Of a DNA stretch of 37,158 nucleotides, positions 8,879 to 16,666 are shown one piece after another. The translations under genes and the position numbers were made by a program. Source of the stretch: Actinomycetota bacterium (GTDB lineage: Bacteria; Actinomycetota; Acidimicrobiia; Acidimicrobiales; BP-101); assembly GCA_030838265.1 (NCBI GenBank), contig JAUTXA010000036.1, positions 1 through 37,158 of the forward strand, read 5' to 3'. Every line of letters begins with the position of its first letter. Within the stretch, counting starts at the first letter, position 1. The notes beneath the pieces are model-generated. The model had not been told where the DNA came from. It was given only the letters and a program-made list of their open reading frames with translations, and did not search any database.

Positions 8879-10014
8879 GGCGCCACCTCGGCGTAGGCCG
8901 CGACCACCAGCCGGGCGGTGCGGTCCCACGTGAACTCGGCGGCCCGCAGTCGGCCGGCCGAGGAGAGCTCGGCCGCGAGGGCGGTGTCGGTCACCACCCG
9001 CTCGATCCCTTCGGCGATCGACTCGGGAGAGCCGGCGTCGACCAGCACCGCCGCCCCCTGGCTGACCTCTTCGGTCGACGACCCCCGGGACGTGACGACC
9101 GGGGCGCCGTGGGCCATGGCCTCGAGCACCGGAAGGCCGAAGCCCTCGAAGTGGCTCGGGTAGCAGAAGACGCTGGCCTCGGCGTAGAGGCGGGCCAAAT
9201 CGGCATCGGGGACGAAGCCCACCACCTTGACGCGCGATCGCTCGGCCCCGATGAGGAACTCGAGGTCTTCATTCCAACCCTTAGGCCCGACGAGAACGAG
9301 GTCGAGGTCGAGGTCGGCCCGACGCTTCTCGATGAGGCGGAAGGCGTCGACCAGGCCACCCAGGTTCTTGCGGGGCTCGGTCGTGCCCACCCACAAGATG
9401 AAGGGGCGCGTCAGCCCGTAGCGTCGCCGGACCTCACCAACGTCGGTCACCGCCACCGGGTTCGGCGGGTCGACGCCCCAGGGCACCAGTCGCAGGCGCG
9501 CCGGTTCGAGGCCATGCTCGACGCACGAGTCGATGGTCGCCTGCGACGGGCAGAGGATGAGGTCGGCGTCGGTGCGCACCAGCTCGAGGGCGCGGTCGAA
9601 AAACGACAGGCCGCGCCGGGTGAACCACCGGGGCTCGACGAGGTGGGCCAGGTCGTGGATGGTGGCCACGATCGGCACGCTGTGGGGCGGCATGGCCCAG
9701 GCCGTGGCGTGGATCACGTCGACCGGCCCCGTGGCCCGCTCGACGTGGGGTCGGCGCAGGCGATGCCACGCCTCGTAGAGGGCGAGTCGAGGCAGGGGAA
9801 GGGCCCGCACCGGGATCACGGGCACGAACGCCGGCGCGGGCGGGCGGCGGTGGCGGGCCGACACCCCGACCAGCTCGGGGGCGTCGCCGAGGCGGGTGAT
9901 GGCGTCGACCATGCGCAGGATCGACGTCGCCGTGCCGCCTGGAACTCGGTGCCAGCACTGCTCGAGGGTGACGGCGATGCGCCGCTCCGGGGCCACGGCG
10001 GGTGATTGTCGCAT
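8875..10014 (-). CDS. Family 4 glycosyltransferase
   Basis: GT-B fold enzyme of 379 residues, first gene of the minus-strand GT4 operon. It has an N-terminal HRVPGGTATSILRMV acceptor loop, VIHATAWAMPP, TIHDLAHLVEPRWFTRRG and LILCPSQATIDSC, then the donor-domain FILWVGTTEPRKNLGGLV and the EX7E region in PSHFEGFGLPVLEAMAHG. These are usual for actinobacterial GT4 enzymes near rhamnose and mannose loci. The ATG at 10014 was chosen because sequence before it has no family character and would run into the divergent fcl-like gene. Only 28 bases separate the two start codons, so their promoters must overlap or lie in the opposite gene. It is coupled to the next GT4 gene by a GTGA overlap. Confidence 0.9.
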   Translation of the reverse strand: MRQSPAVAPERRIAVTLEQCWHRVPGGTATSILRMVDAITRLGDAPELVGVSARHRRPPAPAFVPVIPVRALPLPRLALYEAWHRLRRPHVERATGPVDVIHATAWAMPPHSVPIVATIHDLAHLVEPRWFTRRGLSFFDRALELVRTDADLILCPSQATIDSCVEHGLEPARLRLVPWGVDPPNPVAVTDVGEVRRRYGLTRPFILWVGTTEPRKNLGGLVDAFRLIEKRRADLDLDLVLVGPKGWNEDLEFLIGAERSRVKVVGFVPDADLARLYAEASVFCYPSHFEGFGLPVLEAMAHGAPVVTSRGSSTEEVSQGAAVLVDAGSPESIAEGIERVVTDTALAAELSSAGRLRAAEFTWDRTARLVVAAYAEVAP

Positions 10015-10030
10015 CAGTTTGGGGCGCCGG

Positions 10031-10036
10031 TACGCT
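10031..10036 (+). promoter_or_regulatory. Candidate -10 box (TACGCT) for leaderless fcl-like gene
   Basis: TACGCT fits TANNNT and ends 6 bases before the ATG at 10043, in the 28-base gap shared with the divergent GT4 gene. There is no Shine-Dalgarno sequence. This spacing predicts a transcript beginning at or very near the start codon. Confidence 0.4.
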
Positions 10037-10042
10037 GCCCGC

Positions 10043-11005
10043 ATGCCGACGTTCTGGTCTGAGCAGCGCGTCCTGGTGACGGGTGGCTCGGGCTTCGTGG
10101 GGCGCAGCGTCGTCCGCCAGCTCGATGCAAAGGCGCCCGCCGCCGTGTTCACGCCGTCGAGCCGCGACTACGACCTCACCCAGCCCGAGGCGGCCCGTCA
10201 GCTCTTCGACGACACCGACCCGACCCTCGTGATCCACCTGGCCGCCCGGGTCGGGGGCATCGGCGCCAACATGGCCCATCCCGCCGAGCTCTACCTGGCC
10301 AACCTGCTGATGGGCACCTACGTCATCGAGGAAGCCCGCCGGAAGGGCACCGACAAGAGCGTGCTGGTGGGCACCATCTGCTCGTACCCAAAGATCGTCC
10401 CGATGCCCTTCAAGGAGGAGACCCTGTGGGACGGCTACCCCGAGGAGACCAACGCCCCCTACGGGATCGCCAAGAAGGCCCTGCTGGTGCACGCCCAGGC
10501 CAACCGTGACCAGTACGGCCAGAACTCGGTCTTCCTGCTGCCCACCAACCTGTTCGGGCCGGGCGACAAGTTCCACCCCAGCGTTTCGCACGTCATCCCC
10601 GCCCTCATCAAGAAGTGCGTCGACGCCAAGGAGCAGGGGAGCCACACCCTCGACGTGTGGGGCACGGGGGCGGCGACGCGCGAGTTCCTGTACGTCGACG
10701 ACGCGGCCGAGGGCATGCTCCTGGCGGCCGAGCACTACGACGGAGCCGACCCGGTGAACCTGGGCTCGGGCGAAGAGCTGGCCATCCGCGACCTGGCCGA
10801 GCTCATCGCCCGTCACGTCGGATTCGACGGCGAGCTGAAGTGGGACCCGTCCAAGCCCGACGGCCAGCCCCGGCGCAAGGTCGACACCACCCGGGCCGAG
10901 AAGACGTTCGGGTTCGTGGCCCACACCACCATGGAGGACGGCCTGCGCCGCACCATCGAGTGGTATCTGGCCAATCGGGACGAAGCGGAGTCGGCCGCCT
11001 TCTGA
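10043..11005 (+). CDS. fcl: GDP-L-fucose synthase-like reductase/epimerase (Fcl/WcaG)
   Basis: NADPH-dependent SDR enzyme that epimerises and reduces GDP-4-keto-6-deoxymannose to GDP-L-fucose (or a related GDP-deoxyhexose). It has 320 residues. The Rossmann loop is GGSGFVGRSV (14-23). AARVGGIGANM matches the Fcl-specific region, GTICSYPK holds Cys113 at the place of the catalytic cysteine, and PYGIAKK contains Tyr140-x3-Lys144. PTNLFGPGDKFHP and the C-terminal GQPRRKVDT are also Fcl-like. The ATG at 10043 begins just before the Rossmann strand. Gmd, which would make its substrate, is not in the window. It heads a plus-strand run to 13698. Confidence 0.88.
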   Translation: MPTFWSEQRVLVTGGSGFVGRSVVRQLDAKAPAAVFTPSSRDYDLTQPEAARQLFDDTDPTLVIHLAARVGGIGANMAHPAELYLANLLMGTYVIEEARRKGTDKSVLVGTICSYPKIVPMPFKEETLWDGYPEETNAPYGIAKKALLVHAQANRDQYGQNSVFLLPTNLFGPGDKFHPSVSHVIPALIKKCVDAKEQGSHTLDVWGTGAATREFLYVDDAAEGMLLAAEHYDGADPVNLGSGEELAIRDLAELIARHVGFDGELKWDPSKPDGQPRRKVDTTRAEKTFGFVAHTTMEDGLRRTIEWYLANRDEAESAAF

Positions 11006-11022
11006 AGGCGGTGCGCGCCGAG

Positions 11023-11028
11023 TAAGGT
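11023..11028 (+). promoter_or_regulatory. Candidate -10 box (TAAGGT) upstream of His-rich membrane protein gene
   Basis: TAAGGT fits TANNNT and ends 11 bases before the ATG at 11040. The intervening sequence is C-rich with no Shine-Dalgarno, consistent with a leaderless or very short-leader transcript separate from the fcl-like gene. Confidence 0.35.
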
Positions 11029-11039
11029 CTCCCCCCGGC

Positions 11040-11768
11040 ATGGGCAAGGCATCGAGCTCGAAGAAGGTGGCACGCGCCGCCAGCACTGGCGGCGGTCGCA
11101 CCAACCGCGGTCGCACGCCGGTTCTGTACTACGGCGCCCTCTTCATCATCGCTGCTTTGGGCTTCACCGGCATCGCCGTCAGCCGGGGCGCGGGCAAGGC
11201 CAACGCCAAGGTCCCGCCCACCACGGCCGACCACTGGCATGCCGCCTTCGGCTTCTACTTCTGCGACCAGTTCGCCGCCGCTCCGGGCGACAAGGCCGGC
11301 GACCTCTACGGCATCCACACCCACGCTGACGGACTGATTCACATCCATCCCTTCTCGTCCCGCACCACCGGCAAGAACGCCACCCTGGGGGCGATCATCA
11401 CCGACATCGGCGGCACGCTCAGTGAGACCAGGGTGGGCATCCCCGGCCACAAGACGATGAAGAACGGCGACAAGTGCGGCAAGGACGTCGGCAAGGTCCG
11501 GGTCATCGTGTGGGACAACGCAGCGGCTAAGAAGGGCAAGCCGGTCGCCGGCGATCCCAAGTCGCTCCGGCTGAAGAACGGCGAGATCATCACCACCGCC
11601 TTCGCTCCCGCCAACAAGGACATCCCCAAGCCGCCCTCGGCCAAGGACGTCGCCAATCCGGGCGACCTCGGCACCACGCCGACGCCGACACCGACGACGG
11701 TCGCAGGCAACAGCTCGTCGACGACGACCCCCGCGGCCTCGTCGACCACCGCGACCACCCTGAGGTGA
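11040..11768 (+). CDS. Membrane-anchored His-rich extracytoplasmic protein of unknown function
   Basis: I do not recognise a named family. The 242 residues have a basic N-terminus (1-27), one transmembrane segment (about 28-47), an extracytoplasmic domain (60-195) and a Pro/Ser/Thr-rich tail (200-242). The domain carries three paired-His motifs: HWH (65-67), HTH (93-95) and HIHP (101-104), plus His137 and two cysteines, Cys75 and Cys146, which could form a disulfide. This arrangement suggests metal binding, but none is proven. The start ATG lies after a TAAGGT box, and the stop overlaps the GTG of the pyrophosphorylase gene (GTGA), so the two are probably co-translated. The tail resembles the LCP protein's Ser/Thr tail. 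A role in envelope assembly is only inferred from neighbours. Confidence 0.85.
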   Translation: MGKASSSKKVARAASTGGGRTNRGRTPVLYYGALFIIAALGFTGIAVSRGAGKANAKVPPTTADHWHAAFGFYFCDQFAAAPGDKAGDLYGIHTHADGLIHIHPFSSRTTGKNATLGAIITDIGGTLSETRVGIPGHKTMKNGDKCGKDVGKVRVIVWDNAAAKKGKPVAGDPKSLRLKNGEIITTAFAPANKDIPKPPSAKDVANPGDLGTTPTPTPTTVAGNSSSTTTPAASSTTATTLR

Positions 11769-12757
11769 AGGCCGTTGTCCTCGTCGGTGGCGAGGGCACC
11801 CGGCTCCGGCCCCTGACGTTCACCACGCCCAAGCCCCTGCTCCCGGTGGCAGGCGTGCCGATGCTCGAGCGCATCCTCGGCCACCTGGTCGCCAACGGCA
11901 TCACCGAAGCCGTGCTCTCGATGGGCTACCGGCCCGACGCCATCGAGTCGGCCTACCCGGACGGGGTGTGTGGCGGGGTGGCTATCACCTACGCCGTCGA
12001 GCCCGAGCCCCTCGACACCGCCGGGGGCGTGGCCTTCGCGGCCCGCCACGCCGGGCTCGACTCGACGTTCCTTGTCTTGAACGGCGACGTATTGAGCGAC
12101 ATCGACCTGACCGGGCTGCTCGCCTTCCACAAGGCTCGCGGAGCTGAGGCCACCATCGCCCTCACCCCGGTCGACGACCCGTCGTCGTTCGGCGTCGTCC
12201 CCAGCGATGACGAGGGCCGGGTCACGGCCTTCATCGAGAAGCCGACTCGTGACGAGGCGCCGACCAACCTCATCAATGCGGGCTACTACGTGGTCGAGCC
12301 TTCACTGGTGGAGCGCATCCCCGCCGGTCGCCGGGTGAACATCGAGCGCGAGACCTTCCCGCTGCTGGTGGCCGATCGAACCCTCTACGCCCTGGCCAGC
12401 GACGACTACTGGACCGACACCGGCACCCCCGTCCTCTACCTCGAAGCCAACCTGCACGCCCTGGCCGGCACCACCTGGTTCGGCCCGGGTGCCCGGGTCG
12501 ACACAGCCGGGGCCGCAGTCAGCGCCAGTGCAGTGGGCGCGCGCACCACCATCGGCGCGGGGGCCGAGGTCATCGAGTCGGTGCTGCTCGACGACGTCAC
12601 TGTTGAGCCGGGAGCCCGGGTGCAGCGTTCGCTGATCGGTGCCCGCTCGGTGATCGGCGCCGATGCCGTGGTCGAAGGACTGAGCGTGGTCGGCGACGGC
12701 GTGCGGGTGGCAGCCGGCGACCGCCTCGTCGGGTCGCGAGTGCCGGAGCCGGCATGA
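11765..12757 (+). CDS. Mannose-1-phosphate guanylyltransferase-like sugar nucleotidyltransferase
   Basis: Cytoplasmic enzyme expected to make GDP-mannose (or a related NDP-sugar) from a sugar-1-phosphate. Of its 330 residues, the N-terminal domain has VKAVVLVGGEGTRLRPLT, TPKPLLPVAG with Lys23, LNGDVLSDID and FIEKPTRDEAPTNLINAGYY. Residues from about 238 form left-handed beta-helix hexapeptide repeats (FGPGARV, IGAGAEV, VEPGARV, IGARSVIGADAVV), as in two-domain GDP-mannose pyrophosphorylases. The GTG start at 11765 overlaps the stop of the His-rich gene. The stop overlaps the ATG of the epimerase gene (ATGA). GDP specificity is supported by the fcl- and rmd-like genes but not proven; a UDP- or dTDP-glucose enzyme is the alternative. 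Confidence 0.85.
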   Translation: MKAVVLVGGEGTRLRPLTFTTPKPLLPVAGVPMLERILGHLVANGITEAVLSMGYRPDAIESAYPDGVCGGVAITYAVEPEPLDTAGGVAFAARHAGLDSTFLVLNGDVLSDIDLTGLLAFHKARGAEATIALTPVDDPSSFGVVPSDDEGRVTAFIEKPTRDEAPTNLINAGYYVVEPSLVERIPAGRRVNIERETFPLLVADRTLYALASDDYWTDTGTPVLYLEANLHALAGTTWFGPGARVDTAGAAVSASAVGARTTIGAGAEVIESVLLDDVTVEPGARVQRSLIGARSVIGADAVVEGLSVVGDGVRVAAGDRLVGSRVPEPA

Positions 12758-13698
12758 AGGCCCTCGTCACGGGCGGCGCCGGCTTCATCGGGTCGACGCT
12801 GGTCGACCGCCTGCTCGCCGAGGGCCATGCCGTCGACGTCATCGACGATCTGAGCAGCGGCTCGCTGGCCAACCTGTCGGACGCCCGCTCCGACTCGTCG
12901 CACGCTCTGACGTTCCACCAGATCGACATCCGCAACCCCGGGGTGGCCGATCTCATCGCCCGCCGCCAGCCCGACGTCGTCTACCACCTGGCCGCCCAGG
13001 CCGACGTGCGGGTCTCGGTCGCCAACCCCGTGCTCGACGCCGAGATCAACATCATCGGCAGCCTCAACGTGCTCGAGGGAGCCCGCCAGGGCGGGGCCCG
13101 CAAGGTCGTCTTCGCCTCGAGCGGCGGCACCATCTACGGCGACCCCGACCCGTCCGCCCTTCCGGTGCGCGAGTCACATCCGCAGGTGCCGGTGTCGCCT
13201 TACGGCGTTGCCAAGAAGGCGGTGGGTGACTACCTGGCCGCCTACCGGCAGCTGCACGACCTCGAGTTCACGGCCCTCGCTCTGGCCAACGTCTACGGGC
13301 CGCGGCAGGACCCGCACGGCGAGGCCGGGGTGGTCGCCATCTTCGCCGGCCGCCTGCTGGCCGGCGAGCCCTGCACCGTCTTCGGCGACGGCACGCAGAC
13401 GCGCGACTTCGTCTTCGTCGACGACGTGGTCGACGCCTTTGCCCGGGCCGCCGAGAAGGGCTCGGGCCTCGTCATCAACATCGGCACCGGCGTCGAGACG
13501 AGTGTCAACCGCCTCTACGCCACCATGGCCGACGGGGCGGGCGTCAGCGACGACGCGGTGCGAGCCCCGGCCCGCCCCGGCGAGCTGCTGCGCTCATCGC
13601 TCGACCCGGGCCGGGCCGGCATCCACCTCGGGTGGAAGCCGTGGACCACCCTCGAGGAAGGCACCGCCGCCGTCCTCCGCTGGTTCCGCGACAGGTAG
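12754..13698 (+). CDS. NAD-dependent epimerase, UDP-glucose 4-epimerase (GalE)-like
   Basis: Extended SDR enzyme of 314 residues that probably interconverts a UDP-hexose at C4. Features are GGAGFIGSTLV (7-17), DDLSSGSLANL, HLAAQADVRVSV (79-90), the active-site ASSGGTIYGD with Tyr150-x3-Lys154 in PYGVAKK, and LANVYGPRQDPHGEAGVV. The last motif is typical of archaeal and actinobacterial GalE-like enzymes. The ATG overlaps the previous stop as ATGA. It ends the plus-strand run, 45 bases before the convergent cofE gene. The substrate could be UDP-Glc/Gal, UDP-GlcNAc/GalNAc or a uronate form; the sequence does not settle this. Confidence 0.88.
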   Translation: MKALVTGGAGFIGSTLVDRLLAEGHAVDVIDDLSSGSLANLSDARSDSSHALTFHQIDIRNPGVADLIARRQPDVVYHLAAQADVRVSVANPVLDAEINIIGSLNVLEGARQGGARKVVFASSGGTIYGDPDPSALPVRESHPQVPVSPYGVAKKAVGDYLAAYRQLHDLEFTALALANVYGPRQDPHGEAGVVAIFAGRLLAGEPCTVFGDGTQTRDFVFVDDVVDAFARAAEKGSGLVINIGTGVETSVNRLYATMADGAGVSDDAVRAPARPGELLRSSLDPGRAGIHLGWKPWTTLEEGTAAVLRWFRDR

Positions 13699-13722
13699 CG
13701 ACAGCGCGGGTGGGGCCGTCGA

Positions 13723-13736
13723 TGGCTCCAAAGCCA
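13723..13736. terminator. Small hairpin between convergent genes, possible weak bidirectional terminator
   Basis: TGGCT and AGCCA pair around a CCAA loop (5-bp stem) in the 45-base gap between the epimerase and cofE stops. No T-run follows on either strand, so this is at best a weak terminator. Confidence 0.22.
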
Positions 13737-13743
13737 ACAGGGG

Positions 13744-14442
13744 TTAGCGGAAGAGGTCTTCGGCGTAGGGACGGACGATCTCGTCCTTGACCGATGACTC
13801 GCGCAGCCACGTCGGGTCGACGCCGCGAACGATGGCGACCGGCACACCGCGGGATTTGCCCATGACCAGCTCGGCGGCGCAGGCGATCTCGTCAGCCACG
13901 CAGACCTCGGTGACCTCGAGTTCGCGCCCCAGGGCGTCGGTGGTGCCCCGCAGGTCGACCACGGCGGCGACGCCGGCGGTGCCGATGGCCACGTCGGTGA
14001 CGCCTTTGCGCCACGTGCGCCCAAACGTGTCGGACACGATGACGCCGACCGAGTGCCCGGTCCGGGCCCGGAGCCCGTCGCGGATGCGGCGGGCCGAGCG
14101 GTCGGGGTCGACGGGGAGGAGGGCGGCCCACCCCCTGGCCACGTTCGACAGGTCGACCCCCGCGTTGGCGCACACGAAGCCGTGCGAGGTCTCGGTCATG
14201 ATCAGGTCGCCCCGGCGGCGCAGGACGCGCACCGCTTCGCGCTCGACGAGGTGCTTGTGGGCGACGGGGTCGGCAGCGTCGATCTCGACCAGCCGACCCT
14301 CGGCCTTCGACACGATCTTCTGGGTGACGACGACGACATCGCCAGAGACAAGTGGCGCGTGCTGGGCGATGAGGTCGACGAGGGCATCACCCGGAAGGAC
14401 CTGGGGGAAGCCCTCGACGGGGATGACCGACAGAGCCGTCAC
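13744..14442 (-). CDS. cofE: Coenzyme F420-0:L-glutamate ligase (CofE)
   Basis: GTP-dependent ligase that adds glutamates to F420-0. The 232 residues match the single-domain CofE. Visible family blocks are VIPVEGFPQVLPGD, VVVVTQKIVSKAEGR (37-51, with the loop that binds nucleotide and metal), ETSHGFVCANAGVD, and SDTFGRTWRKGVTDVAIGTAG. The GTG at 14442 overlaps the cofD stop (GTGA on the minus strand). The protein ends where CofE ends, so it lacks the C-terminal nitroreductase-like domain that mycobacterial FbiB uses to reduce dehydro-F420-0. That reductase would have to be a separate gene. It forms a two-gene F420 operon with cofD. Confidence 0.94.
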   Translation of the reverse strand: MTALSVIPVEGFPQVLPGDALVDLIAQHAPLVSGDVVVVTQKIVSKAEGRLVEIDAADPVAHKHLVEREAVRVLRRRGDLIMTETSHGFVCANAGVDLSNVARGWAALLPVDPDRSARRIRDGLRARTGHSVGVIVSDTFGRTWRKGVTDVAIGTAGVAAVVDLRGTTDALGRELEVTEVCVADEIACAAELVMGKSRGVPVAIVRGVDPTWLRESSVKDEIVRPYAEDLFR

Positions 14443-15359
14443 GCGCCGAGGACGACCTTGGCCAGGGCGGCGGCCTTCTCGCGGTCGCTCATGATCGTGG
14501 GGGCCACGACGCAGGTCATGCCCTCGTCCTCGACGGCGCGGGCCTTGGCCGCGTCGGCCTCGTCGATGACGAGGGTGCCGGCGAACGGGGCGTAGAGCCG
14601 GGCCACGCCGACCACCGATGACTCGTGACCCAGCTCGGTGAGCATGCGGTCGGCCGGGCCCTTGAGGGCGGCGCCGGCGACGATGGGGGAGATGGCGACG
14701 GTGCGCTGGCGGCGGGCCGCCACCTCGTGCTCGACGCCCGGCACGGCCAGGATAGGGCCGATCGACACGATCGGGTTCGACGGGCAGATGACGACCAGGT
14801 CGGCCGACCGGATGGAGCGGAGCACGTCGGGCCCGGGGGTCGACCGCTCGACACCGGCGAAGCGGACACCCGTGACGGGCACGGAGTGGGCCCGTCCCAC
14901 GAAGTACTCCTGAAAGCCGATCTCGCCCTCGCCCTCGACCGTGACCCGGGTCTCGATGCGGTCGTCGGACATGGGCAGGAGGCGCAGCCCGAGACCCCAC
15001 GCGCTGGTGATCTCGGCCGTGACCTCGGTGAGGGTGGCGCCGTCGGCCAGGCGCTGGGTGCGGAAGAGGTGGGTGGCCAGGTCACGGTCGCCGAGCCGGA
15101 ACCAGGTGGCGCCCCGGTAGCGCTCGAGGGCGTCCATGGCCTGCCAGGTCTCGCCGACGAGGCCCCACCCCGTCTCGGGGTTCACGGCCTCGGCCAGGGT
15201 GTAGGTGACGGTGTCGAGATCGGGGCTGATGTGCAGCCCATGAAGGGTGATGTCGTCGCCGGTGTTGACGATGGCCGTGACGTCGTCGGGCGGGACGACG
15301 GCCAAGAGGCCGCGCAGGAAGCGGGCGGCACCAACTCCTCCGGCCAGGGCGACGATCAC
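14439..15359 (-). CDS. cofD: 2-phospho-L-lactate (or phosphoenolpyruvyl) transferase, F420 biosynthesis (CofD/FbiA)
   Basis: Transfers the phospholactyl or phosphoenolpyruvyl group from its guanylylated form to the deazaflavin Fo, making F420-0 or dehydro-F420-0. It has 306 residues. The N-terminus VIVALAGGVGAARFLRGL, NTGDDITLHGLHISPDLD and ICPSNPIVSIGPIL are strong family markers. The GTG at 15359 follows a TAGCCT box by 7 bases, so the operon probably has a leaderless mRNA. It is coupled to cofE by a GTGA overlap. The pair is functionally unrelated to the surrounding polysaccharide genes, and no other F420 gene (fbiC, fbiD/cofC) is seen here. Confidence 0.95.
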   Translation of the reverse strand: MIVALAGGVGAARFLRGLLAVVPPDDVTAIVNTGDDITLHGLHISPDLDTVTYTLAEAVNPETGWGLVGETWQAMDALERYRGATWFRLGDRDLATHLFRTQRLADGATLTEVTAEITSAWGLGLRLLPMSDDRIETRVTVEGEGEIGFQEYFVGRAHSVPVTGVRFAGVERSTPGPDVLRSIRSADLVVICPSNPIVSIGPILAVPGVEHEVAARRQRTVAISPIVAGAALKGPADRMLTELGHESSVVGVARLYAPFAGTLVIDEADAAKARAVEDEGMTCVVAPTIMSDREKAAALAKVVLGA

Positions 15360-15366
15360 TGAGCCG

Positions 15367-15372
15367 AGGCTA
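15367..15372 (-). promoter_or_regulatory. Candidate -10 box (TAGCCT) for leaderless cofD-cofE operon
   Basis: Read on the minus strand, TAGCCT ends 7 bases before the cofD GTG. It is the same hexamer and nearly the same spacing as before rmlB. No Shine-Dalgarno intervenes. Confidence 0.42.
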
Positions 15373-15404
15373 ACCCGACCCTCCCGGCAATCGAGCCTCG
15401 AGGC

Positions 15405-16643
15405 TCAGGCTGTTGCGGCGCCCCGCACGATGTTCCAGTTGGCCCAGATGGCCGGCGTGCTGCAGCTGCTGCCGACGCCGACGAGCCCGCCCGAGTTGGT
15501 CAGCACCACGCCGCTGCCCGACTTGATCACGGCGAAGGCGCCCGAGCCGGCCGCCGTGGCCGCCGTGCTGAGGGCCGGGGGCATGGTGTTGTTGCCGACG
15601 GCGAAGGGGCTGAGGCCGCCGTTGCTGTCGACGATGTAGCCGCCGGTGCCATTGGGGAGCATGACGATGCTGCGGGCCTTGTCGGCGCCGAAGTACTTGC
15701 CGCCCCGGGCGTCGGGCATCCCGCCGAAGGGATGGAGGCCGCCGAAGCCGTCGAGCTCGTAGCCCCGTGCGCTGCTCGTGGGGTCGACCGCCAGGTCGCG
15801 GGCGATGTCCCAGTTCTTCCAGTAGGGAGTGCCGGTGATCGCGGGCGCGTTGCCGAAGGGGTGGATGCCGCCGAAGGCGTCGAGGACGTAGGCCCCCTTG
15901 AGGTCGGGCGTCACGGCCAGGGCGTTGGCGATGTCCCAGTTCTTCCAGTACCCGCCGCCGGAGAGCATCGGCAGGCCGCCGACGGGATGGATGCCGCCGA
16001 AGCCGTCGAGGACGTAGCCCTTGCCAGTCGAGTTCACGGCCAGGTCGCGGGCGATGTCCCAGCCGAAGTAGGGAGCGCCGCTGAGGTTGGGAGCCGAGCC
16101 GAGGTTGTGGATGCCGCCATAGCCGTCGAGGAACCAGCCGTTGGGCGGCGTGCACTCGTTGAGTCCGGTCGGGCCGCTGATGGCCGGGCCCTTGATGAAG
16201 TCGAAGGTGATCCAGAGGTTGCCGTCGTCGCCGTTGACGGCGCCGATGCCCACCCGGTTGTAGTCACCGAGCTCGTTGGCCTTGTGGCCGGGCGAGTTCC
16301 AGAAGGCGTTCTGCAGGGACGGCACGCTGGGGCCGTAGCCGACGTTCTCGCCGACCCTGGTCCAGTCGTTCGTCACCCGGGTCGAGATCTGCGACACGTA
16401 GTTGGGGTTGTGGCCGAGCACCCGCTGGGCCGCCATCTGGCCCGTCCACCCGCGGGCCACGCTGCTGGCCGCCGAGTCGAACACCATCGGGCCCAGGCCG
16501 CTGCCCGCACGCGCCTGGTTGAGCACCTTGAGGAAGGCCATCTCGGCCTCGCCGGAGTAGCTGGCGGCGGCCGCCGGACGGGCCGGTGCCAGTACCAGGA
16601 CCGTCATGAGCACTGCCAGGAAGGAGAGAGCCAGCCGTCGCAT
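15405..16643 (-). CDS. Secreted CAP/SCP-domain protein with C-terminal six-unit LDGYGG repeat array
   Basis: Exported protein of 412 residues. A signal peptide (1-27, MRRLALSF then a hydrophobic core ending PAAAA) precedes a CAP domain (about 32-152) with the family residues His78 (GHN), Glu99 (GEN) and His120 (SPGHK). Residues 168-412 are six copies of a roughly 41-residue unit built on GYVLDGFGGIHPFG plus YWKNWDIARDLAV. The only two cysteines of the mature protein, Cys164 and Cys394, flank the array. CAP domains occur in many secreted bacterial proteins and their substrate here is unknown. The ATG at 16643 gives a clean signal peptide, unlike the start 51 bases upstream. The gene is divergent from the ABC exporter genes and shares its repeat with three downstream proteins. 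Confidence 0.9.
   Translation of the reverse strand: MRRLALSFLAVLMTVLVLAPARPAAAASYSGEAEMAFLKVLNQARAGSGLGPMVFDSAASSVARGWTGQMAAQRVLGHNPNYVSQISTRVTNDWTRVGENVGYGPSVPSLQNAFWNSPGHKANELGDYNRVGIGAVNGDDGNLWITFDFIKGPAISGPTGLNECTPPNGWFLDGYGGIHNLGSAPNLSGAPYFGWDIARDLAVNSTGKGYVLDGFGGIHPVGGLPMLSGGGYWKNWDIANALAVTPDLKGAYVLDAFGGIHPFGNAPAITGTPYWKNWDIARDLAVDPTSSARGYELDGFGGLHPFGGMPDARGGKYFGADKARSIVMLPNGTGGYIVDSNGGLSPFAVGNNTMPPALSTAATAAGSGAFAVIKSGSGVVLTNSGGLVGVGSSCSTPAIWANWNIVRGAATA
15408..16142 (-). repeat. Protein repeat array: six units of the LDGYGG/WDIAR repeat in the CAP protein
   Basis: The repeat core begins at residues 172, 212, 254, 297, 338 and about 380, a period of 40-43 residues. Units 5 and 6 are diverged (VDSNGGLSPF, LTNSGGLVGV). 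The array starts at the LDG strand and ends with the complementary NWNIVRGAATA strand, so the first and last pieces add up to a complete unit. Confidence 0.85.
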
Positions 16644-16666
16644 ACACAGGGTCTCGGCCCGATCCG

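Noticed and set aside
13744..15359. Horizontally acquired island at the F420 genes
   Set aside because: GC content, codon use and the TAGCCT start layout match the neighbours; no repeats, integrase or tRNA are nearby.
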